From Ignavibacteria bacterium (GTDB lineage Bacteria > Bacteroidota > Ignavibacteria > Tepidaquicellales > OLB5), in assembly GCA_025451455.1 (NCBI GenBank), contig JANWKI010000016.1, forward strand, positions 1 to 52,576: a DNA stretch of 52,576 bases. The letters run 5' to 3'. Below are positions 29,431 through 39,362 of this stretch, in pieces. Positions within the stretch are counted from its first letter, which is position 1. Every line of letters begins with the position of its first letter. Position numbers and translations under genes: made by a program. Below the pieces are notes generated by a model. The model was not told the origin of the DNA and did no database searches. It saw only the letters and a list, made by a program, of their open reading frames with translations.

Positions 29431-29480
29431 GTGGTGTCAGGTATTTACCTGACACGCGTCGGGTGGATACCCGACGCCAC
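29431..29480. repeat. Double-palindrome intergenic element (two abutting hairpins)
   Basis: gtgtcaggta-tt-tacctgacac (29434-29455) directly followed by gcgtcgggt-ggat-acccgacgc (29456-29477), bounded by gtgg/ccac. Confidence 0.8.
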
Positions 29481-29527
29481 GAATCTAAATTTCTATATAA
29501 CTTAAACATCCTCATCTTTATTAATAT

Positions 29528-30037
29528 TCATTTTATAAGTGAAAAACTAACACTCATTTCCGGCGATGTCTTCAAGGTCTGGTACACAACACAATATCTT
29601 TCCGTCAGCTTTAACAAACTTTGCAATTGTTCCTCAGTTGCATCTGAATCCAGTTCGTAATTCAATCTGATATTTTTAAATCCAACCATAGCTTCCTTTG
29701 ATACTGCAAGTGTTCCCCTGAAATCAAGATCACCCTCAGCTTTTATCTTTCCTTCTCTGATCTCCACTCCAATTGCCGAAGCGACAGCTTTCATTGTAAC
29801 TCCCGCGCAGGCAACAAGCGCCTCAAGAAGCATATCCCCTGAGCACAGCTCCATACCCGTGCCGCCTGTTGCGGGGTGAAGTCCGGCAACTGCTGCAATT
29901 TTTCTTCCCGTTTCTACATTACAGGTTACTCCCTCACCAAGCAAACCTTCTGCATGAAGGGTAATTACTGCCGAAGAAGGGTTAGCCTTATATTTTTCTT
30001 TAAGTGGAGCCTGGATTGAACGAAGGTCTTTATTCAT
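29528..30037 (-). CDS. OsmC family protein
   Basis: TGRKIAAVAGLHPATGGTGMELCSGDMLLEALVACAGVTMKAVASAIGVEI. Confidence 0.88.
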   Translation of the reverse strand: MNKDLRSIQAPLKEKYKANPSSAVITLHAEGLLGEGVTCNVETGRKIAAVAGLHPATGGTGMELCSGDMLLEALVACAGVTMKAVASAIGVEIREGKIKAEGDLDFRGTLAVSKEAMVGFKNIRLNYELDSDATEEQLQSLLKLTERYCVVYQTLKTSPEMSVSFSLIK

Positions 30038-30126
30038 TTTCTGACTTATTAAATTGTTGACTGCAAAATTAATTATAAAAGTAAGGAATTACTATGTTTT
30101 TTATTTGAGGGGTTTACTAAAATGAA

Positions 30127-30162
30127 AAACCTGACAATCAGTGTTATTTGTTTGTCAGGTTT
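30127..30162 (-). terminator. Intrinsic terminator downstream of the 1246-aa oxidoreductase gene
   Basis: 11-bp inverted repeat aaacctgacaa / ttgtcaggttt; minus strand continues gtttttc. Confidence 0.75.
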
Positions 30163-30192
30163 GGAATTTCGAATCTTAAAAGTAAATATGAT

Positions 30193-33100
30193 CTAAACCG
30201 GTAATTCTCTTTCTGCCTGTTTGAACAGGTGATCGAACCAGAATTTGGTCAGTTTTTCAACTACAGTATTGTTCTTAAGCCTTGAATTCAGATTCTTGAA
30301 ATCAACAGTATTCATATTCTGATCCTGGTTAAAGCAGGTGAATACAAATGATTCCTTGCCGGTAACCGGGTCAACGTGCCTTTGCAGGCACTGCGCGCAG
30401 ACTTCCTTCATCATGCACTGCATCGGTGAGTTAATACTTGCAATAGCAACATGATCAGGCTTAAGGTACTGCTGAAGAACGCCGAACCTTGCTTCCTGAA
30501 TTGCCCGCATCATTCTATCGCTGCCGATGGCTATGATCCTGTCAACATTTTTCAGGTCAAACATTGGTTTCGCCCCGTCAGTTTCCATCTTTCCTTCCGC
30601 ATATGCCATCATTGACTGCACAATATTGGCAGTTATAGATCTATCCTGCGGCCTTCTGGGTTTTATCGTATCTCCAAAATCATTCGACCATATTACCTGG
30701 TGTGTTCCTTCTTCAACTTCATCCTGTTTAAAGAGGTCAATCGTGTTACGGTAACCTGCAAAATAAATTACTTTGTTGCCGTTATCTTTCAAGGCCTTTG
30801 CTACGGAAAAGAGCACAGCATTTCCGAGTCCGCCGCCTGCAAGCAGTACGGTTTCACCCTCCGGTATTTCTGTTGGCGTGCCCGTGGGACCCATAACAAC
30901 AACATGTTCCCCTTTTTTCAAATATCGGCATAACCTTGAGCTTCCCCACATTTCAAGTATTATAAGCCCAAGCAGTCCTTTTTCAACATCAACCCATGCC
31001 CCTGTTAATGCAATTCCTTCCATCATCATTTTGGAGCCTGCAACTGAGCGGGCGATCGTTTCATAATTCTGCAGCCTGTAAAATTGCCCCGGGTGAAATT
31101 TCTTTGCCTGTAACGGAGCTTTTACAACAACTTCAACTATTGTTGGAGTCAGTATATTTACTTCTTCAACAATGCCAAGCAGTTCATGATCAAGTGTCTG
31201 AACCAGTTTAGCATACTTATCTTCCAGGTGAATTCCCGGTTTTTCGAAGGTATCTTTATCAAATATTTTTATCAGTTCTTTATAACCATCTCTTGCAGAT
31301 GCCATGGCTTTAACAACATTACCTGCATATCGCGGATGATTATCACCATACACGGTTACAAATTTACCATTTTTGTTATACGATGTAAAGAAACCGGTTT
31401 CATTCTTTTCAGCTTTAACAAGCTTTTTATCTTCCCCCAGCCTGTAAGTCTGGAAAAATTGATCTCTTTCATCAAGCTGAAATGTGTCAGGATGCTCACG
31501 CTCATAAATTACGTTCGGCGAGGTTCCGGCTGCAACAATAACTGTTTTAGCGGGGAGCCTTACAGTTTCCCCGAGATCAATATATCTTCCGTCATCAGTT
31601 TTCCTCTGCCTCTGAAATACCATTTCTTTAACTGCGCCATTTTCATCAGGAATTGCTTCCTCAGGACTCAGTTTCTCCCAATAGTAAATTCCTTCTTCAA
31701 GAGATTTGATAATTTCCTCATGATTCAAACGGTAAGCAGGGGAGTCAGCAATACTTTTCCTGTAACACAGGGTAACACCGCCCCATTTCCTTACATATGG
31801 TATAAAATCCGGCTCTTCTCCTGCTTCTGATGCTCTTTTTCTCTCAGCCCTTATCTTTCTTCCGTGCTCAAGAAATGTTTTGGCAATTCCCTTTTCCTCG
31901 TCATCGTACATAGCCAGTATTGCCTCTTCTCCAAACTCCCTTACAGAGACTTCATACCGCTCAAGGAATTTTTCAACCTGTACGGGATAATATGCAAACG
32001 CCTCGGTTGTTGTATCTATAGCCGTTAAACCGCCGCCGATTACAATTGCCGGGAGCTGAAGCATTAGGTTAGCCATCGAGTCTTTTTTGGCTGCCCCTGT
32101 AAGCTGCAAAGACATGAGAAAATCAGATGCTTTGCGGATTCCGCGTATCAGATTATTTTTAATTTTTACAATTGTCGGTTTTCCCGCTCCTGTTGTTATA
32201 GCAATGTGATCAAATCCTAAATTCCAGACATCATCAATTTCAATTGTTCCGCCAAAACGAATTCCGTCATATACCTTGAAGTGTTTCCTTCTTGCAAGAG
32301 TTAAATATACAACTTTCAGGAAGTTTTTATCCCACCTGACTGTGATCCCGTATTCAGATACCCCGCCAAAACCTAGAAATATTCTCTTATCAAGCTCTTC
32401 CGTCAGAGTATTATAATCATATACCGGTTTCGGATAGACATATTCTCCGTTCTCATCAATTCCGCCTGTTACATCTTTATGAACATGTTCTATCTTTAGT
32501 CCGTCTATCCCGACAACACCGTAACCTTCATTGAGCAGGTATTGTGAAAGTGTATAACCGGCCGGACCCATACCAACAACCATAACATTTTTGCCGTTAT
32601 AGGGCAGTCCGTACGGTCTGAGTACATTTACAGGATTCCACCTTGTGAGCAGGGAGTATATCTCAAAACCCCATGGCAGATTTAAAACTTCTGTCAAAGC
32701 TCTTGTTTCTATCTGCGGTATATTCACGGGTTCCTGCTTCTGGTAAATGCATGCTTTCATGCAGTCATTGCAGATCCTGTGCCCTGTACCGGGGCACATA
32801 GGGTTATCGATCATAATCAAACTTAAAGCGCCTATAGATCTTCCTTCGTATTTGAGGTAATGCATCTCCGAGATCTTTTCACAAAGCGGGCATCCGTTTA
32901 AAGGAATTCCGATCGGATTTCGCTTTGCTGTCCCGTCTTTATCCCTAAGCCCTTTTGAACACGAATCTTTTTTTCTTTCGTGGCAGAATACACAGTATTC
33001 AACCTCGCTCATAACCTGGCGGTTATCGTACCTGTTATCGGTTAGTTTAAAACCATCGCGCCTTCTTAAAGTATCTTCTTCGCCGTATATTTTGCCGGGT

Positions 33101-33933
33101 TTATCGGGAACCTCCATTTTATTTAATACAAGATCACTGAAATCAACATTCAATGGCTGTTTATACAGTACCCAATCCCTGATAACAAGCTTCTGGACAT
33201 GGTCATGCATCCTTGCAAAACACCATTTTTGGACTATCTCAACTATGTTCTTCAGGTATTCATAGATAATCTTTTGTTCTTCAGATGCTTCCTTATTTTT
33301 ATATTCTTTTACTTCTAAGTTCTCAACAAATTGCTGCCCTCTTTTGCTTCCTTTCAAAGCTGTAAATGCTACCGTGGATTTCAGGCCTGCTTCTTCATCA
33401 AAAACAAAACCACTGGGCATTACTTCCAGGAAGTTCTTGTAATTGTTTTCCTGTTCTGCAAGATCACGTATCATAAATGCCGTTGACTTCTCTTCGTCTC
33501 CTATCCAGTCAAAATGTGAATAAAGTGTTTTTTTAATAATGGTGATTTTGAAATCAAGGTCTTCAAAATCCATTGCTTCCAGGTCAGCAGGTTTATACTT
33601 CTTCAGTACCCGCTTGATCATAAAGTCACTTCTTACTTTTAGAATCTCCCTTTCGGTTTCATTCTCTTCTTTCAGATCCTCAGCTTCTTTTGAAATACCA
33701 AATAGCCCGATTATGAATTTATCCAGTACTCTGCCGGATTCAATAATTATGCCGGATATTTCCAGTTCATCATATCCCGCACCTTTTGCATCGCTGTACT
33801 TTTTGAATTTTTCGAAAGAGATGGTGTCGGTCTCCCTGTAAAAATCGTAAAACTTTTCAGTCAATTCTCCCAGCTTTGTGGAATTGAATAGATCCTCAAA
33901 AGTGAAGCCAAAATTCAGAATTAAATCATTCAT
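30193..33933 (-). CDS. 1246-aa fused flavoprotein: novel N-terminal region + GltD/NfnB-like FAD-NAD(P) oxidoreductase + PyrK/NfnA-like FNR module
   Basis: Cys-rich YCVFCHERKKDSC...NGCPLCEKISEMHYL...CPGTGHRICNDCMKAC; NVMVVGMGPAGYTLSQYLL; VIGGGLTAIDT; FHPGQFYRLQNY; LLAGGGLGNAVLFSVAKAL; CMMKEVCAQCLQRHVDP...FTC. Confidence 0.85.
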   Translation of the reverse strand: MNDLILNFGFTFEDLFNSTKLGELTEKFYDFYRETDTISFEKFKKYSDAKGAGYDELEISGIIIESGRVLDKFIIGLFGISKEAEDLKEENETEREILKVRSDFMIKRVLKKYKPADLEAMDFEDLDFKITIIKKTLYSHFDWIGDEEKSTAFMIRDLAEQENNYKNFLEVMPSGFVFDEEAGLKSTVAFTALKGSKRGQQFVENLEVKEYKNKEASEEQKIIYEYLKNIVEIVQKWCFARMHDHVQKLVIRDWVLYKQPLNVDFSDLVLNKMEVPDKPGKIYGEEDTLRRRDGFKLTDNRYDNRQVMSEVEYCVFCHERKKDSCSKGLRDKDGTAKRNPIGIPLNGCPLCEKISEMHYLKYEGRSIGALSLIMIDNPMCPGTGHRICNDCMKACIYQKQEPVNIPQIETRALTEVLNLPWGFEIYSLLTRWNPVNVLRPYGLPYNGKNVMVVGMGPAGYTLSQYLLNEGYGVVGIDGLKIEHVHKDVTGGIDENGEYVYPKPVYDYNTLTEELDKRIFLGFGGVSEYGITVRWDKNFLKVVYLTLARRKHFKVYDGIRFGGTIEIDDVWNLGFDHIAITTGAGKPTIVKIKNNLIRGIRKASDFLMSLQLTGAAKKDSMANLMLQLPAIVIGGGLTAIDTTTEAFAYYPVQVEKFLERYEVSVREFGEEAILAMYDDEEKGIAKTFLEHGRKIRAERKRASEAGEEPDFIPYVRKWGGVTLCYRKSIADSPAYRLNHEEIIKSLEEGIYYWEKLSPEEAIPDENGAVKEMVFQRQRKTDDGRYIDLGETVRLPAKTVIVAAGTSPNVIYEREHPDTFQLDERDQFFQTYRLGEDKKLVKAEKNETGFFTSYNKNGKFVTVYGDNHPRYAGNVVKAMASARDGYKELIKIFDKDTFEKPGIHLEDKYAKLVQTLDHELLGIVEEVNILTPTIVEVVVKAPLQAKKFHPGQFYRLQNYETIARSVAGSKMMMEGIALTGAWVDVEKGLLGLIILEMWGSSRLCRYLKKGEHVVVMGPTGTPTEIPEGETVLLAGGGLGNAVLFSVAKALKDNGNKVIYFAGYRNTIDLFKQDEVEEGTHQVIWSNDFGDTIKPRRPQDRSITANIVQSMMAYAEGKMETDGAKPMFDLKNVDRIIAIGSDRMMRAIQEARFGVLQQYLKPDHVAIASINSPMQCMMKEVCAQCLQRHVDPVTGKESFVFTCFNQDQNMNTVDFKNLNSRLKNNTVVEKLTKFWFDHLFKQAERELPV

Positions 33934-34326
33934 CGGTTAAATTACTCCTTAAATTAAGTACTGATCAAACACTAACCCGGAGGATATGCAAATTTTCTTT
34001 GATATTATCGTGAAAACAGGCAAATATAGAGGTTTGGTCATAAAAAAACATGAGTTTTAGAGACAAAAACTGACGTATCAAAATTATGAATAATAATAGT
34101 GGAATTCAATGATTTATGTCATTTAAAAGTGTAACTGGAATGATTTTTGAAAGATTTTTTATTTCCCGGCTCTCTGATCATTTAAATATTGTGATAATAA
34201 ACCTGTGAAATTATCATTTCAATTGATTTAAGCCCATATTAAAGTTATTTTTGTTAAACTTTTCAGTATTTCCGGAAAAATTGCCTGCCTCAGGCACAAG
34301 CGGAAAGAAATAATACACGGGAGATT

Positions 34327-36537
34327 TTGTTGGATTTAGCCAGAGAGCTTAACATAGAGCAAAGGAAAGCTGTTGAGCAGATCGAAGGACCCTGCATGAT
34401 CGTTGCCGGAGCCGGCAGCGGTAAAACCAGGGTGCTAACTTATAAAATTGCTTTTTTAATTGAGTCAGGCATTAATCCTTTCGAAATGCTGGCGCTTACC
34501 TTTACGAACAAAGCAGCAAATGAAATGAAGCAAAGGATCCATAAGCTTGTCGGTCCCTCAGCCGAAAGTATCTGGATGGGAACTTTTCATTCGATATTTG
34601 CAAGGATACTCAGAATTGAAGCTCAATATATTGGCTTTGACCGGAATTTCACAATTTATGATGATGATGACAGCGAACGGCTGGTTGAGTCTGTCATGAA
34701 AGATCTTGGTTTTGCTACTGATAATCCGAAGCCTAAAGCGATTACCGGTTACATAAAGGGATTGAAAAATAAACTGGTACTGCCTGATGATTTTGTTACT
34801 TTGACTAACCCGTTTGAAAAGATTGTTGCACCGGTTTACAGAGAATACCAGAACCGGTTGCTGAAAAATAACGCAATGGATTTTGACGATCTATTGATAA
34901 ACCCAATCCTTCTTTTTCAGCGGAACCCTGATATACTTGCAAAATACCAGCAGCGTTTCAAATTCATACTTGTTGATGAATACCAGGATACCAATAAGGC
35001 ACAGTATGTAATTGTGACAATGCTTGCCCGCGGACACGGAAACATTTCTGTGGTAGGAGATGATGCGCAGAGTATCTACCGCTGGCGGGGAGCTGAGATC
35101 GAAAATATCCTGAAATTCGAATCGGATTTCAATGAATGTAATGTTTTTAAGCTTGAACAGAATTACCGTTCTACCAAAAATATACTTTCTCTTGCTGATG
35201 AAGTCATAAAAAACAATAAACGCCAGATCAAGAAGACTCTGTTTACAGATAATATTGAAGGCGATAAAGTTACGCTTACGGAAGTTTTGAGCGACAGGGA
35301 TGAAGGTTTGATGGTTGTGAAATGGATAATGCATGAAATACAGAACAGAAAACTAAACTTCAAGGACTTTGTAATATTATACCGCACCAATTCCCAATCA
35401 CGTGTAATTGAAGATGCACTGAGAATGAATTCAATTCCCTATATAATAGTTGGTGGTGTAAAGTTTTACCAGCGTAAAGAGATCAAAGATGTTCTTGCTT
35501 ATTTAAAGGTGCTCGTAAATCCAAGAGATGATGAGGCTATGACGAGGATACTTAAGCTCAGGGAAGGAGTCGGCGAGCAGACTATTGAGAAATTGAAGCG
35601 TGCTGCAAAGGAAATTGCAAAATCAATTGCAGAGGTCCTGCTTGCAATGCTGGATGAAAGAGACGGGCAGCAAAAAAGGCAGTCAAGGATCGAAGCTGAG
35701 TTGCTTCGGGTTGCGGCTCTCATTAAGAAATATAATGAAGTGAAAGAAGAGTTTTCTCCAAGCGAGCTTGCAAGGAGCGTTGTGGACGAGATCGGGATAC
35801 TGCGTGAGCTGAGAAATGAAGGTACGGAAGAATCCATGGACAGGATGTATAATGTGCAGGAACTGCTCTCAGGTATTTCTGAATATACTGATAATACTGA
35901 AGGCGCAACACTGGAGGGCTTCCTTCAGGAAGTAAGCCTTGTTACCGATATTGATAAGTACGATGACCAGAAAAACGCGGTTACTCTTATGACAACACAC
36001 TCATCCAAAGGACTGGAATACCCGGTTGTATTCATTACCGGCCTTGAAGACGGCATATTTCCGCTTTCGAGCTCTATGCTTGAGCAGGAAGAAATGGAAG
36101 AAGAACGCCGTTTGTTTTATGTGGCCATTACACGAGCCATGCAGAAGCTGTATATGACATATTCACTTCAGCGGTACCGGTTTGGCAGCGTAAGCTACCA
36201 ATTAAAATCACGTTTTCTGAACGAAATAGATTCTACTAAGCTGGAATACAATAAAAACCATACTGCATCAAGGCCCGGTCGGAGGAGTTACCAGGAAGAA
36301 GGAAGCTCCATACGCTATGAATATTATAAAGATAAAGGCTCAGATGATGTTTTAAATGAGATTTTCAGGGAAGATGTTGGTGTAAAAAAAGGAAGCACAG
36401 TATATCATAACAATTTCGGAAAAGGGAAAGTAATTGATGTTACCGGCAGGGGCGAAGGGAAAAAAGCCTCAATTCATTTTGATAAGGTTGGTATTAAAAA
36501 TATTATTTTAAAATATGCGAACTTGAGGATCGGATAA
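34327..36537 (+). CDS. UvrD/PcrA-family ATP-dependent DNA helicase
   Basis: LNIEQRKAVEQIEGPCMIVAGAGSGKTRVLTYKIAFLI; LALTFTNKAANEMKQRI; VDEYQDTNKAQY; GDDAQSIYRWRGAEI; TTHSSKGLEYPVVFITGLEDGIFP; C-terminal PcrA-like tail. Confidence 0.96.
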   Translation: MLDLARELNIEQRKAVEQIEGPCMIVAGAGSGKTRVLTYKIAFLIESGINPFEMLALTFTNKAANEMKQRIHKLVGPSAESIWMGTFHSIFARILRIEAQYIGFDRNFTIYDDDDSERLVESVMKDLGFATDNPKPKAITGYIKGLKNKLVLPDDFVTLTNPFEKIVAPVYREYQNRLLKNNAMDFDDLLINPILLFQRNPDILAKYQQRFKFILVDEYQDTNKAQYVIVTMLARGHGNISVVGDDAQSIYRWRGAEIENILKFESDFNECNVFKLEQNYRSTKNILSLADEVIKNNKRQIKKTLFTDNIEGDKVTLTEVLSDRDEGLMVVKWIMHEIQNRKLNFKDFVILYRTNSQSRVIEDALRMNSIPYIIVGGVKFYQRKEIKDVLAYLKVLVNPRDDEAMTRILKLREGVGEQTIEKLKRAAKEIAKSIAEVLLAMLDERDGQQKRQSRIEAELLRVAALIKKYNEVKEEFSPSELARSVVDEIGILRELRNEGTEESMDRMYNVQELLSGISEYTDNTEGATLEGFLQEVSLVTDIDKYDDQKNAVTLMTTHSSKGLEYPVVFITGLEDGIFPLSSSMLEQEEMEEERRLFYVAITRAMQKLYMTYSLQRYRFGSVSYQLKSRFLNEIDSTKLEYNKNHTASRPGRRSYQEEGSSIRYEYYKDKGSDDVLNEIFREDVGVKKGSTVYHNNFGKGKVIDVTGRGEGKKASIHFDKVGIKNIILKYANLRIG

Positions 36538-36575
36538 GCCGCAAATAATAAATAACAAATGGTAAATATCAAATT

Positions 36576-36983
36576 ATGGCAAATTTTCTATTAAAAACAG
36601 AACCCACGGTTTATTCATACGCTGATTTAGAGCGTGATAAAAAAGCAGTTTGGGATGGCGTTACAAGTCCGGGCGGAGTGTCCCAGATCAAATCCGCGAA
36701 AAAGGGTGATACTGCATTCATCTATCATACGGGCGATGAAAAGCAGGTTGTTGGGATTGCAGAAATTATCAGTGACCCGTATGTTGACCCCAAAGCAGGT
36801 AACCCAAGATTGTACGTGTTTGAGATCAAGCCGAAGAGGAAGCTCAAGAACCCGGTTACCCTGGGGCAGATAAAAGCTGATAAAAGATTTAAGGATTCGA
36901 GGCTGGTTAATGAGCCGCGGCTTTCAGTTCAGCCTGTAACTGATGATATGTGGAAAGCAATTCTTGAGCTATCAGGCAGATAA
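36576..36983 (+). CDS. EVE domain-containing protein
   Basis: MANFLLKTEPTVYSYADLERDKKAVWDGV...KKGDTAFIYHTGDEKQVVGIAEI. Confidence 0.92.
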   Translation: MANFLLKTEPTVYSYADLERDKKAVWDGVTSPGGVSQIKSAKKGDTAFIYHTGDEKQVVGIAEIISDPYVDPKAGNPRLYVFEIKPKRKLKNPVTLGQIKADKRFKDSRLVNEPRLSVQPVTDDMWKAILELSGR

Positions 36984-37044
36984 AGTGATAGTTTTTTCTG
37001 AAAATGTAAAGTAATTTTGAACAAACAACAAACAATAATTAATT

Positions 37045-37542
37045 ATGGCAGATACATACTCATTTGATATAGTTTCGGAAATCGACTGGCAGGAAATTGA
37101 TAATGCCGTTAACCAGGCAAGGAAAGAGATAATGCAAAGGTACGATTTTAAAGGCTCCAAAAGCACTATTGAATACAGCGAGAAGGAGAAAACCATAACA
37201 ATACTTGCTGATGATGATTACAAGCTGAAAGCTGTTATTGATATGCTCCAGAATAAATTCGTGAAGCGCCACATCCCCCTTAAATCCATGAAATATAAAC
37301 CGGCCGAACAGGCATCCGGCTCAATGATGAGGCAGTCCGTTGAAGTGCTGCAGGGAATAAGCAAGGATAATGCAAGACATATTGTTAAGATCATTAAAGA
37401 TTCCAAGATCAAAGTACAGGCAGCTATCCAGGATGAACAGGTAAGGGTCTCGGGAAGGGATAAGGACCTGCTTCAGGAAGCAATAGCGCTTGTAAAAGGG
37501 GCAGAACTTGATTTCGCAGTACAATTTACAAACTACAGATGA
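37045..37542 (+). CDS. YajQ family (UPF0234) nucleotide-binding protein
   Basis: [40 protein letters not shown]...[44 protein letters not shown]. Confidence 0.95.
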   Translation: MADTYSFDIVSEIDWQEIDNAVNQARKEIMQRYDFKGSKSTIEYSEKEKTITILADDDYKLKAVIDMLQNKFVKRHIPLKSMKYKPAEQASGSMMRQSVEVLQGISKDNARHIVKIIKDSKIKVQAAIQDEQVRVSGRDKDLLQEAIALVKGAELDFAVQFTNYR

Positions 37543-38336
37543 TAACAATGAACAATTATCAATTTTCAATGAACAATAATTTATACAAATCAGTAATTAT
37601 GATTCTGATTATGTTAATTGTTAATTGCTCATTGTTAATTGCTCAAAACAAGCTTGATGTTATTGTATTGGATGCAGGCCATGGAGGAAAGGACCCGGGC
37701 ACAATAAGTGACTTTTCAGGAATTCAGGAGAAGAACATTGTGCTGCCGATTACTATGAAATTCGGCAAACTGATTGAAGAAAAATTCCCAGGCATCAGAG
37801 TAATTTACTCCAGGACAACTGATGAGTTAATTGATCTGCATTTGAGGACAAAAATTGCTAACGATAATAAAGCTAAGCTTTTTATAAGCATACATGCCAA
37901 TCACAAGAAAAAAGAAGAAACCGAAAAAAACGGCTTTGAAATATATCTGCTCAACAGGGAAAGAATGCCGGAGGCGATTCAATTCACAATGAATGAAAAT
38001 ACGATTTTATCTTACCGCCAGTTCGGGAATGATTCTTTGGATAGATTTATCTTTGCCTCTCTTGCACAAAACGGTTATACCAGGTTCAATGAATATCTTG
38101 CTTCAATGATCGAGATCAATATGCTGAACCTTACGCAGCTTATGTCACGCGGTTCATTCCAGGCGGGGAACTGGGTAACTCTTGGCGCTTCTATGCCTTC
38201 GGTCCTGGTTGAAACCGGATACCTTTCAGATCAAAATGATGAAAAATATCTATCAAGCGAAAAAGGTCAGAATGAGATTGCAATAGCTCTGCTTAATGCT
38301 TTTCAGCAATACAAAATACTCTACGAAATACAATAA
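37539..38336 (+). CDS. N-acetylmuramoyl-L-alanine amidase (Amidase_3)
   Basis: [61 protein letters not shown]. Confidence 0.92.
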   Translation: MITMNNYQFSMNNNLYKSVIMILIMLIVNCSLLIAQNKLDVIVLDAGHGGKDPGTISDFSGIQEKNIVLPITMKFGKLIEEKFPGIRVIYSRTTDELIDLHLRTKIANDNKAKLFISIHANHKKKEETEKNGFEIYLLNRERMPEAIQFTMNENTILSYRQFGNDSLDRFIFASLAQNGYTRFNEYLASMIEINMLNLTQLMSRGSFQAGNWVTLGASMPSVLVETGYLSDQNDEKYLSSEKGQNEIAIALLNAFQQYKILYEIQ

Positions 38337-38440
38337 TTTCAATAGGTTACGATAGTAATTATTTTTTAAGGTTGCAATTCCTTTAATATGCTACTATATT
38401 TACAGTTAAGGATATGATATAAACCAATAATTTAATAATT

Positions 38441-39145
38441 ATGATTAACTACGTTAAATATATAGTAATCTTATTTGCATTAATCTTTGCAGTTGGCTGC
38501 TCAAAGGAAAATGCCGATACCAATAAAACCAGTTTCCAGATCCTGGCAGATAAGGAAAAAGAGCTAAGTGACAGGGAAGCAAGGATAAAGCTGAAAGAAA
38601 TTGAACTAGAGGAACGCGAGAGAAAAATGGGTGTTGTAGATAATACTAATACGCATCCTCAAACCGATACTGTAAAACAAATTTTAGAAGATTTAACGCA
38701 GCTGCAGAAGGATTCCGTAAAGAAGGTTGATATAGAGAAGAAGAAAGAAAAAAAGAAAGAAATACAGAAGGAAATTACGAAGAAATTTGAGAACCCCACA
38801 TCAACTGTAAAAGATTATTATGAATACATTCAGCGGGGAATAAACGAAGAGGGGAATTTCGACAGTAACATGAAGAAAGCCCAGAAGTACTTTCCTACCC
38901 GCCCGGTTGATAAACTGAAATCAGGTTACAGGAATACCAAGCAGTTTACAATTGTTGACGAACCAAAGGTATTAAGCCAGAAAGACGATAAGGCAAGTGT
39001 TGTAGCAAAAGTGAAGCAGACGAGCATTATTAAAAAGGACGGCAAGGATACTGAAGTAACAAAGACACTGACTGTTACTTATAATCTGGCTGCAAACAAG
39101 AATGGTGAATGGGTAATTGTTGGTAATACTGTTAAGGAAGATTGA
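38441..39145 (+). CDS. Putative lipoprotein with charged coiled-coil region
   Basis: MINYVKYIVILFALIFAVGCSKENAD lipobox; DKEKELSDREARIKLKEIELEERERKM. Confidence 0.75.
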   Translation: MINYVKYIVILFALIFAVGCSKENADTNKTSFQILADKEKELSDREARIKLKEIELEERERKMGVVDNTNTHPQTDTVKQILEDLTQLQKDSVKKVDIEKKKEKKKEIQKEITKKFENPTSTVKDYYEYIQRGINEEGNFDSNMKKAQKYFPTRPVDKLKSGYRNTKQFTIVDEPKVLSQKDDKASVVAKVKQTSIIKKDGKDTEVTKTLTVTYNLAANKNGEWVIVGNTVKED

Positions 39146-39185
39146 AATAGAATAAGAATTTTTAAAATATCAGCTGCCCATGCCT

Positions 39186-39210
39186 GCCCGGCGTTACCCC
39201 GGGCTTTTTT
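39186..39210 (+). terminator. Intrinsic terminator after the lipoprotein gene
   Basis: gcccgg-cgttacc-ccgggc followed by tttttt. Confidence 0.8.
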
Positions 39211-39305
39211 ATGCCCAATATTAATTGCAAAATTTTGACATAAAATTCCGCCTTTTTCTGTTATTTAAGCAAATATCTGGTATTTTTTCATAAGTTTAGA
39301 TTTTG

Positions 39306-39313
39306 TAAATTTG
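39306..39313 (+). promoter_or_regulatory. Candidate -7 element (TAAATTTG) for sucD
   Basis: TAAATTTG 50 nt upstream of the sucD ATG. Confidence 0.4.
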
Positions 39314-39362
39314 TATTACCACACAAAACATTCTAATACAATTATATAGAAAGCAGCTATAA

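Noticed and set aside
31186-31830. 214-aa plus-strand ORF antisense to the 1246-aa oxidoreductase
   Set aside because: Lies fully inside a well-supported gene on the opposite strand; sequence is low-complexity F/I/S-rich with no recognisable domain.
38734-38790. A/G-rich stretch (gagaagaagaaagaaaaaaagaaagaaa) as a possible repeat
   Set aside because: Explained as Lys/Glu-rich coiled-coil coding sequence in the lipoprotein gene.
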